A DNA stretch of 64,000 bases from Ostrinia nubilalis (Eukaryota; Arthropoda; Insecta; Lepidoptera; Crambidae). The stretch is taken from positions 3,306,001-3,370,000 of the forward strand of contig NC_087109.1 in NCBI RefSeq assembly GCF_963855985.1, written 5' to 3'. This document shows, in pieces, positions 60,101-64,000 of the stretch. Position numbers and translations under genes: made by a program. The first letter of the stretch is position 1. The number at the start of each line of letters is the position of its first letter. Below the pieces are notes generated by a model. The model had not been told where the DNA came from. It saw nothing but the letters and a program-made list of their open reading frames with translations, and made no database searches.

Positions 60101-60963
60101 ACTTTGTTTTTTGATTACAAAATAGTGTAATAAACCAAACTTACTATGGCATGTATACCTCTAAACTCAGTCTGAACTGAGTTACGAGCATTAGAAGTTT
60201 AATGATTTTCATACTAGATTTGCTTTTTGCGCGCAAGTTTTGCAAGAAATTGCAACAAAATATTGCGCTATTTTTTTATTGCGCTGATTCTGCTGCATAC
60301 TGATGTCTGGAGCCTTTAATGGATGGTATTGTTTGTTTACACATACAATGTCATTATTTTGTTGCAATTTCTTACAAAACTTGCGCCCAAACAGCAAATC
60401 TAGTATGAAAATCATCAAACTTCTGATGCTCGTAACTCAGTTCAGACTGAGTTTAGAGGTATACATGTTATACTAAGTTTGGTTTATTACACTATTTTGT
60501 AATCAAAAAACAAGGTTTGGTCGATGGCCGCGCGAAAAAAAAAGACGCCAATTTCCGGCATTGTCTTTTGTCTTACTGACATTTGACGTTTCCCGTGACG
60601 CTCCCATACATCAGGAACTGACATAAGCGCTAGAATTACATTATTTAACTACAGCTATAGTTAATTATAAAGTAAAAGATTTATTGTTTTGAAATAGTAA
60701 ATGCTCTTCTTCAAGCGCGTGGAATAGCAATAAGACAAGCGAAACGGCGTGGGTTTGACTCTCACCTCAATTATTTATTTTAAGTTAATGTTCCGTCAGT
60801 ATTCTTTTTTTTTTCAAATACTCAATGGTGTTGTTGTAATTAGTTGTTACTTACCAGCGGCCGGCTGCTGTTGGTTCTGCTGTGGCGGCTGTGGCTTCTG
60901 AGGCGGCTGCGGCTGCTGCGGCGGCGACTTATTCGGAGCTACGTTGTTCTGTTGTGGAGGTTG
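44982..60963 (-). CDS. btz: Barentsz/CASC3 exon-junction-complex protein, C-terminal ten exons
   Basis: Ten exons on the minus strand join with matching phases: 60963-60855, 59902-59750, 56678-56587, 55964-55878, 53988-53907, 51259-51198, 50185-50084, 49027-48903, 46758-46670 and 45190-44982, together 1,110 bases, 369 residues and a TGA. The identification rests on KRYSSLRQRPLAE in the second exon and GGVTYYN in the eighth, which match conserved blocks recalled from vertebrate CASC3, and on the Q/P/H-rich sequence between them. CASC3 is a core exon junction complex subunit that binds eIF4A3 and RNA and acts in mRNA localisation and nonsense-mediated decay. The SELOR domain that binds eIF4A3 is not in the window and should lie upstream, past 64000. 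After GGVTYYN the protein continues into an Arg/Pro segment, NIDRIVENMFVRKPWPATHG and an acidic Ser/Glu tail. Identity of the family is fairly sure; the tail's conservation is unknown. Confidence 0.85.
45293..45360 (-). mobile_element. SINE 3' fragment
   Basis: AAAAAATCGAACTGCCTAA and TTGATTTTTTCAAGTTATTT relate to the tails at 9590 and 31435. Confidence 0.45.
45377..45507. mobile_element. MITE family A
   Basis: GTAGTTCGTGACACCCAAAG and CTTTGTGTGTCACGAACTAT are the inverted arms; full element of about 130 bp. Confidence 0.83.
45836..45992. mobile_element. Palindromic MITE family G, complete
   Basis: Almost perfect hairpin: AGTCTGGTCGCTGAGCACG, CCAATGACCCCAAGCTACC on the left and the exact reverse on the right, about 70-bp arms with a short AT loop (ATTGCTATTTATTATAAT). 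Copies at 30836, 47894 and 50441. Confidence 0.9.
46670..46758 (-). CDS. btz: btz exon 9 in window
   Basis: Acceptor TTTTGCAG, donor GTAAGT; phase 2 in, 1 out. Encodes PVNSSEKDNIDRIVENMFVR then KPWPATHGA. The short helical-looking NIDRIVENMFV and the following KPW are unlike the Q/P-rich exons and may be a docking peptide (inference). Confidence 0.82.
46890..47390 (+). mobile_element. Helitron-like element
   Basis: From ATACTTATAATAAATCTGTAG through GTCTGTCTGTCTGTCTG and ACTACTCGACGGATTTTAAC to CACGCGTACGAAGTCGCGGG and GGCCGCTAG/T. The motifs and the CTAG end fit lepidopteran non-autonomous Helitrons. Confidence 0.7.
47729..48948. repeat. Tandem array of about 181-bp units copying a btz exon end
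   Basis: The word CGGTCGGGCGCGTGCGGG or a variant recurs at about 47770, 48119, 48299, 48479, 48661 and 48903; only the last is in the real exon 8. Spacing is 180-182 bp for the central units. Units contain CCCGTTGGTACAT, GAATACACA, the exon end with its splice donor on the minus strand, CCCCAGCTAGGAATAAGCAG and CTTCGCTCCCGTTCGTACAT. A family G MITE splits the array at 47894-48050. Confidence 0.9.
47894..48050. mobile_element. MITE family G inside the 181-bp array
   Basis: GCCTGGTCCGTGAGCACG to CGTGCTCACGGACCAGGC. Confidence 0.85.
48903..49027 (-). CDS. btz: btz exon 8 in window (GGVTYYN exon)
   Basis: Acceptor CCCTCAG, donor GTGAGC; phase 0 in, 2 out. Encodes ATQAGGVTYYNCAEQEPPAP, then an Arg/Pro stretch ending AAIPIVRPHAPD. 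GGVTYYN is the most recognisable C-terminal CASC3 block. Its last 40 bases and donor are repeated downstream in the 181-bp array. Confidence 0.86.
49600..49775. mobile_element. MITE family K copy
   Basis: CTACAGGGTGGAATTTTGTA and the closing GGCCCACCCTGTAT; the ends match 57714-58195. Confidence 0.6.
49812..49989. mobile_element. MITE family B, complete
   Basis: GGCTAAGCACTCACGGCGCG at the left and CGCGACATGAGTGCTTAGCC at the right, with inner GCGCCCGCGG and AAAATCGCGCCGCG. Confidence 0.82.
50084..50185 (-). CDS. btz: btz exon 7 in window
   Basis: Acceptor TTTGTAACAG, donor GTGAGT, phase 0 at both ends, 34 residues: QPAVGGANSGVFGGAAMFPP then PAPYPLYPHQHHNY. The frame was chosen by phase; the longer overlapping ORF rich in Arg is a shadow. 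Confidence 0.85.
50228..50432 (+). mobile_element. Non-autonomous Helitron
   Basis: Begins ATCCTACTAATATTATAAAT and GCGAAAGTTTGGATG, has AACCACTGAACGGATTTTG, and ends GCGGGTGAAGCCGCGCGCGC then AAAAGCTAG/T, a GC hairpin just before CTAG as in Helitrons. Confidence 0.8.
50441..50525. mobile_element. MITE family G, one arm
   Basis: CGGTCGCCGAGCACATAG, CCTCAAGCTACCCATCC, CTTATCGCTCGCGACGG. Confidence 0.75.
50629..50793. mobile_element. MITE family L, complete
   Basis: AGAGTAGGCGCACACCG...TTGATTTTT at the left and AAAAATCAACGGTGTGCGCC TACTCT at the right, 165 bp. Confidence 0.87.
51198..51259 (-). CDS. btz: btz exon 6 in window
   Basis: A 62-base exon, too short for ORF scanning. Acceptor TAATTGCAG, donor GTAAAT; phase 1 in and 0 out, encoding QLQPTQAYAPPAMMPAQYMQ. 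It is required to reconcile the phases of its two neighbours. Confidence 0.85.
51305..51390 (+). repeat. Interspersed repeat R-alpha
   Basis: GGCGGTCAAGCTGTAGATCC, ACACAGGAGTTGCAGTGG, as at 10300. Confidence 0.65.
52038..52229. mobile_element. MITE family F
   Basis: AATGAGGGTTTTCGCGAATG to CGCGAAAACCCTCATT, 192 bp, same orientation as 29911. Confidence 0.88.
52312..52440. mobile_element. MITE family D, reverse orientation
   Basis: GCCCGTATTCACAAACGATG to CTTGTGAATACGGGTG. Confidence 0.82.
52453..53875. mobile_element. Hairpin family J split by unrelated insertion
   Basis: Left arm GCTTCAACCACACAAACGG, GATCATAGGCCAATGACAGG; right arm CTGTCATTGGCCTATGATCG, GTTGGTGTGGTTGAAGC. The right arm ends 30 bp from btz exon 5. 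The 1.25-kb insert (about 52520-53780) is described next. Confidence 0.75.
52555..53100 (+). mobile_element. Possible SINE/LINE insert with AAATA tail
   Basis: The GC-rich head (GCCGTTTGGCGATCGTCGG ... GGGCTCGAGCCCAGGC) has the rough spacing of A and B boxes. An AT-rich body ends AATAAATAAATAAATC. 53100-53560 is another GC-rich block (CCACCGCGGTGTTGGACC) that I cannot classify. Confidence 0.35.
53907..53988 (-). CDS. btz: btz exon 5 in window
   Basis: Acceptor TTTCCCACAG, donor GTAAAT; phase 0 in, 1 out. Encodes QVRLGLLEQQQLVHAPHLHN then LPQPHAM. Confidence 0.85.
54515..54890 (-). mobile_element. Helitron-like element with a family M arm inserted
   Basis: CCCGCGGCTTCGCCCGCG at the left, TCGGTTGCGAGGTTTAAGCG, GACAGACAGACAGACAG and TTTCGCATTTATAATATTAG at the right. 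At 54652-54770 it contains one arm of family M (GGCAATGCCAGATTTTG). Confidence 0.65.
55040..55200 (+). mobile_element. SINE body fragment
   Basis: TATATCCGTTGTCTAGTACC, CTTTGCTTAGTTTGGGACTA, GAAGCGCAGTGTAAATGTCC: the reverse of the body at 63690-63790. Confidence 0.65.
55289..55850 (+). repeat. 57-bp minisatellite beside btz exon 4
   Basis: About ten units of GCTCCCACAGGGTACCACAC + TGAG(T/C)(T/C)CTCTTCTTC + ATAACATCACATTACTGTCACA. The array ends 28 bases from the exon 4 donor (55878), within the intron. Confidence 0.93.
55878..55964 (-). CDS. btz: btz exon 4 in window
   Basis: Acceptor ACATTGTAG, donor GTAAAT, phase 0 at both ends, 29 residues: VHRSAPVQPPAHGPSPPHQP then LPQPQHPQQ. Confidence 0.85.
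56008..56180 (+). mobile_element. RTE LINE 3' end, GATGATG subfamily
   Basis: AGCAAGGTTCTGGAATGG, GCAGCGTGGGACGTCCATC, GGCCTATGTTCAGCAGTGG, GGCTGAAATGATGATAATC. Starts about 45 bp upstream of exon 4's acceptor. Confidence 0.8.
56587..56678 (-). CDS. btz: btz exon 3 in window
   Basis: Acceptor CTTGTTCTAG, donor GTAACA; phase 1 in, 0 out. Encodes EYPAGGAAGAAPSSHQPAAA then PLPHPQQIMHQ. Confidence 0.85.
56720..57393. mobile_element. Non-autonomous hAT element with 8-bp target duplication
   Basis: GTCTACAC is duplicated at 56712-56719 and 57394-57401. Ends are CAGTGGTTCCCAAAG and TTTGGGAAACCCTG, the hAT terminal consensus (family knowledge). Inside, GTCTGTTCGCCGAGAGTTGA (about 56760) is mirrored at about 57228. 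Confidence 0.88.
57408..57680 (+). mobile_element. RTE LINE, 5'-truncated, 13-bp target duplication
   Basis: TCTACACATCTGA is duplicated at 57395-57407 and 57681-57693. Internal GTGACTGACATAGCCCGCAG and GGCCTCCCACTAGGTGGAC; small deletions break the frame. It inserted beside the right-hand hAT duplication, so it is younger than the hAT. Confidence 0.88.
57714..58195. mobile_element. Hairpin MITE family K
   Basis: TACAGGATGAAATTTTGTAA, TGCCACCTGGAGGGAAAGTA at the left are mirrored by TACTTTCCCTCCAGGTGGCA, TTACAAAATTCCACCCTGTA at the right, about 480 bp. Confidence 0.83.
58400..58555 (-). repeat. Interspersed repeat R-alpha
   Basis: CTCGTTCCCACCGCTGCAAC, ATAGCTTGACCGCCAAC, CTGTCATTGGACCCGCAAC. 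Confidence 0.65.
58562..58654 (-). pseudogene. Partial second copy of btz exon 2 with its own donors
   Basis: Minus strand: a CAG run, ATCAGATATGCTG/GTGAGT (donor at 58621), then GCAGAGATACAGCAGTCTGC, GCCAACGCC/GTGAGT. These words match the 3' and 5' ends of exon 2 in swapped order, as expected across a tandem-duplication joint. The donor at 58621 is in the same phase as the normal one. Confidence 0.7.
58655..59735 (-). repeat. btz: 19-bp minisatellite of about 56 units in btz
   Basis: Minus-strand unit GATACTGCAGTCTTCTCCA or GACGCTGCAGTCTTCTCCA. Two variants (tatC/gcgT on the plus strand) are interspersed. No stop occurs in any of the three minus-strand frames, so long ORFs over it (448, 197 and 94 residues, a 19-residue AAVFSRYCSLLQTLQSSPD cycle) follow from the unit. 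The exon 2 frame runs through it unbroken. Confidence 0.93.
59750..59902 (-). CDS. btz: btz exon 2 in window (RYSSLRQR exon)
   Basis: Acceptor AAACTTCTCAG, donor GTGAGC; phase 1 in and out. Encodes GAEARGGSKRYSSLRQRPLA, then ENYT, a PQQ-repeat tract and QIRYA. KRYSSLRQR is the conserved CASC3 block. If the donor at 58621 were used instead, the exon would gain 1,128 bases, exactly 376 codons, in frame. Confidence 0.87.
59975..60625. mobile_element. Hairpin family E split by family M
   Basis: GCCTGAGGTATGGGAGCGG, CACGGGAGGCG at the left; CCGTGACGCTCCCATACATC, AGGAAC at the right. Insert at 60038-60573. Confidence 0.75.
60038..60573. mobile_element. Hairpin MITE family M, long form
   Basis: About 535 bp with arms of about 230 bp: GGCAATGCCAGATTTTG, CCATCGACCAAACTTTG, CTCAGTCTGAACTGAG, mirrored by CTCAGTTCAGACTGAG, CAAGGTTTGGTCGATGG, CCGGCATTG. 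The inner AACTCAGTCTGAACTGAGTT is itself palindromic. Confidence 0.87.
60855..60963 (-). CDS. btz: btz exon 1 in window
   Basis: Acceptor TGTTTTACCAG, donor GTAAGT-like (GTAAGTAA); phase 0 in, 1 out. Encodes QPPQQNNVAPNKSPPQQPQP then PQKPQPPQQNQQQPAA. Earlier exons must lie past 64000, as nothing SELOR-like is found from 60964 to 64000. Confidence 0.82.
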
Positions 60964-62159
60964 CTGGTAAAACAACAAATACAAATATTATCAGTAGGCG
61001 CATTAGTTATACTTATTCTATGCAATATTTGAACACATTTTATCGATTTTACGCGATATATATTTGTCGTCTAAAGTCATCTATAAGATTTTATCACGGC
61101 ACGCATCCTAGTTCGGCAGGATCACTTTTTTCAGAGGTGCGATTGTGTAAAGTTGTTCATGGATGGACAATGAATACAATTGATCATCGATCGTATAACT
61201 AAATTCGAATTGTGTAATTTTGTCCATTCCATGAAGACCGAAAAGTGACCGGTCGTATAAAAACGTTTCATGGATTTGCGTTTTATTATTGAAAAACATA
61301 CGCTAAAACTCATTTTTTTTTAACAAATAATAAATCAAATTCATGTTTAAATGCAGCTTTTTTAATAAAATTTTATGATTGCACCTTAATAACATACTTT
61401 TATTCATAAAAACATTGAATTTGAACTAAAAATTTACCTCTTCAAATCAATAACCAAACGCATAAAACGAATGAAATTCGAGTTTCCACTACCCGTTCCC
61501 AGATGGCAGGCTAAGTTGACTACTACTCTACAATAGGTGGCGTTAATGGACTACGTAAAACGACGTAAAATGTTTATTTATTTTTATTTATTTATACTTT
61601 AATGCCAAAATTTTAACATAAAGCGAACTTAATGTCATATTAAATAAGTTATACATTATTATGTGTTTTGAGAAGTGGTATTATAATCTATGTTCTGTGA
61701 ATGACAAGTGTTATCTGTCAAGTGTCAAAAAACTTGAGAAACTTTTAAGAAGTTTGAATTTGTAAAATTTGTTTGTAAACACAAGTAAGTATAGATTAAT
61801 ACACTAAATTAAGGCATTCTATCAAAAATTATAACAACCCAAGCTTCAATAACAGTCGTATTATTCCTGTTACCTAATGGATACTACAATCAAAAAATAA
61901 ATTTTTGTTTTCAGTGCCAAAGGCAAGAATAATTTCCCACGCCAGGTGGAGACCCTGCTAAATAATGCAGTAACAGCGCGTGGTCGTGTGATGAGGGTGC
62001 CTTGGCCAGCTAGCGCCTCGATGAGCTCTGGCGCAACACGGCCCGGACACTAAACAGCATGGGGGTGGGACGACTTAGGAGGCACAAGCTTGGAAAACGG
62101 TAAGGCCTATTTTTTATTGACATTAACTTGAACATACTAACACAACATATAATCAAGAC

Positions 62160-62352
62160 TCTTTTAAAATGCGAACAGCTAGGGACTGGAATTTGTTGCC
62201 TGCTGCTGTCTTTCCCGAAGACTATAATCCGGGCCTTTTCAAGGCGAGAGTGAATAGGCAATTACAGCGCAGATATGTACCTTCCTAGACTGCATCTCAC
62301 TTAAAATTAGGTGGGATTGTGGTCAAATACCTGCCTCGTTATGCATAAAAAA
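62160..62352 (+). mobile_element. LINE 3' end (family of 4472)
   Basis: GAACAGCTAGGGACTGGAAT, CCGGGCCTTTTCAAGGCGAG, GACTGCATCTCACTTAAAAT, then AAAAAAAAA. Confidence 0.8.
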
Positions 62353-62395
62353 AAACAGAGACTAAGATTTATCACAGTAAAAAACTCAGTAAAAC

Positions 62396-62560
62396 TCATT
62401 TATTTCTGTAAGTAGGCTTTAAAAAAGCACTTTTACACGTCCCAGTATTAACCCTACCACTGCTTCAGGACAATAAATGGGCCAGTGCTGAGAAGAAGCA
62501 GCGCAAGAAACTCAGACACTATTGTCAGCCACAATTTTTCAGCCACAACCTAGCTAGCAG
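62396..62560 (+). repeat. Interspersed repeat (CATTTATTTCTGTAAGTAGGC)
   Basis: CATTTATTTCTGTAAGTAGG, GCACTTTTACACGTCCC, GAAGAAGCAGCGCAAGAAAC; a shorter copy is at 63297-63395. Probably a LINE 3' region (inference). Confidence 0.55.
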
Positions 62561-62812
62561 CTAACATGTTTTTTTGTTTGTCATTGCAGCTCTCATCTTG
62601 TTCTACAGCAGCGCCTGCACCTGTCCCACCATCTACCAGTGTTGGAACTCTTCCAAGTGCATGAGAGTTTAAAACAATATATTTTATTGCATAATTATTT
62701 GTTTGTAAAAACGATAAGTACAAATGAGTAGGGAGGCTGTTGATTTTTTCATGGTCATTTTAATATATTATATTGTTAATTGTTCGAATGCTGTGATTAT
62801 ATTAAAATTACA

Positions 62813-63153
62813 GTAGAATCCCGATTATCCGGATCAATTAAAACCAGGGGTGTTCCGGATAATCGAAAATCCGGATAATCGATTTCAAAGTAAAATCAAT
62901 AAATAATTAACTTTTTACAATAGAAATGGTTTTCAATACATCATTAAGAGTCTAAAAATCTAAATTTTAGACCATAGGATGAATCCATTCCTTTTAACAA
63001 TGAACTAAGACGAAATCCGTACCGTGTAACGGTGGCGGCGCCTTCGGTTTTTATGGCCAGACCCTAAATCGGTAATTAGAAACCGTGAAGAATGAGTCCG
63101 GATAATCGGATATCCGGATAATCGAAGTCCGGATAATCGAGATTCTACTGTAT
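62813..63153. mobile_element. pogo/Tigger-like MITE
   Basis: TACAGTAGAATCCCGATTAT at the left and ATAATCGAGATTCTACTGTA at the right, with a TA on each side and repeated CCGGATAATCG words in the subterminal regions. The TIR is the well-known Tigger/pogo signature (family knowledge). Inside is unrelated; no transposase. Confidence 0.87.
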
Positions 63154-63296
63154 ATTTTAAATAAAAACTTAGTTTGTAAAGAGATGAAGGCTGACCACAT
63201 AAGAAGTAGGTTCGTTTGTTCCTCCGAAGTAGGTATGTACTTATAAATGTCTAAAGAATTTTAATAAAAAGATAACAGTTTTATTTATTTCATAAG

Positions 63297-63395
63297 TCAT
63301 TTATTTCTGTAAATAGGCCAACAGGGGGCACTTTTACACGTCCCAAATTAACTTTACCCTACCACTGCTACGGGACTATTGTGGGTTACGGCTGA
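63297..63395 (+). repeat. Interspersed repeat, short copy
   Basis: CATTTATTTCTGTAAATAGG, GCACTTTTACACGTCCC, CTACCACTGCTACGGGAC. Confidence 0.55.
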
Positions 63396-63683
63396 TTTAC
63401 ATGTGTTAAGGAGATAAGTAGGTACCTAACCAAATTATTAACTTAATTTTAAGTAATTAATAGCGTGTAAACACATAATTTAGTAGTAAATTGCAAGTTA
63501 AAATTTAGGATGTGCTTGTGTTTTAAGTACTGTTTACATGCAATTTAATCGCATAATATTAAGTTAATAATTTAGTTATACCTACTTATCTAACATGTGT
63601 AACTTAGCCTTTAGTAGTTGTTGATGAAAAATAACTCTTGTGTCTCACTAAAGCACTCATCGCTTACCACACTTTATCTTTCA

Positions 63684-63942
63684 AATAAATAAATATCCTT
63701 AGACAATTTACACTGCGCTTCTAGTCCCAAACTAAGCGAAGCTTGTACTATGGGTACTAGACAACGGATATAAAGATACTTAAATACTTTTTTTTTGTAA
63801 ATACACAAGTATACATAGAAAACACCCAGTTCAATACAAACAAATATTTTCATGCACACAAATGTTTGTACTATGCGGGAATCGAACCCGCTACCTACGG
63901 AATAGTAGTCCGTTTCGAACCACTACACCAAACGGCCGACAA
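63684..63942 (-). mobile_element. tRNA-derived SINE
   Basis: Minus strand: GGCCGTTTGGTGTAGTGG (A box), AGCGGGTTCGATTCCC (B box), then the body with TATCCGTTGTCTAGTACCC and an AAATATTTATTTATT-like end. Same family as 30265. Confidence 0.8.
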
Positions 63943-64000
63943 AAAGAAAATAATAAAGAATTTGTGTACGAAGACGAGGATAGAATTACACCTCCATGAG

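Larger units (their letters stand above)
61680..62690 (+). ncRNA. Candidate spliced transcript without a clear ORF
   Basis: Three blocks look spliced: up to 61782 (ACACAA/GTAAGTAT), 61914-62100 (TTTTCAG ... AAAACG/GTAAGG) and from 62590 (TCATTGCAG) to about 62690 with an AT-rich end (AATATATTTTATTGC). All frames close early; the longest in block 2 reads AKGKNNFPRQVETLLNNAVT and stops at 62053. It could be a non-coding RNA, a gene relic, or chance splice sites inside the btz upstream intron. Confidence 0.25.

Noticed and set aside
63860..63942. tRNA gene on the minus strand
   Set aside because: Good A and B boxes but no pairing acceptor stem, and a SINE body follows; the same applies to 30470-30533.
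1..64000. CRISPR array, phage or bacterial defence system
   Set aside because: All regular repeats are spacerless tandem arrays, and genes are intron-containing eukaryotic ones.

Overview
The window is insect nuclear DNA, almost certainly from a moth or butterfly. It is AT-rich, with small exons and GT-AG introns packed with repeats typical of Lepidoptera: RTE-type LINEs ending in GATGATGATG or CGAACGAACG, non-autonomous Helitrons carrying the CGCGTACGAAGTCGCGG motif, tRNA-derived SINEs and many short hairpin MITEs. No bacterial-type genes, CRISPR array, rRNA or intact tRNA gene was seen.

Two protein genes can be assembled from splice sites and matching reading-frame phases. The first (+ strand, coding 6921-31900) is a complete eight-exon major-facilitator sugar transporter of the Tret1-like (facilitated trehalose transporter-like) group, 487 residues, with a TATA box and TCAGT initiator at 6623-6654. 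The second (- strand, coding 60963 down to 44982) is the C-terminal part, ten exons and 369 residues, of the exon-junction-complex protein Barentsz/CASC3. Its N-terminal SELOR (eIF4A3-binding) exons must lie beyond the right edge. The two genes converge, with about 13 kb of mostly unassigned AT-rich and repeat DNA between their stop codons.

Layout: 1-2010, 3' part of a LINE with an open reverse transcriptase; 2011-6600, small repeats and unassigned DNA; 6623-31900, transporter gene, whose introns hold nested transposons, two large palindromes and decayed exon copies; 32173-33497, a 1.3 kb inverted-repeat transposon in the 3' region; 33500-44900, intergenic with LINE fragments and MITEs; 44982-60963, Barentsz with three tandem arrays beside or inside its exons; 61000-64000, a possible spliced non-coding transcript, a pogo/Tigger-like MITE and a SINE.

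The most unusual part is Barentsz. A 19-bp minisatellite of about 56 units (58655-59735) appears to be copied from the coding sequence of the conserved RYSSLRQ motif. It is open in all three sense frames and lies between two frame-equivalent splice donors. A second array of about 181-bp units (47729-48948) repeatedly copies the 3' end and splice donor of another Barentsz exon.
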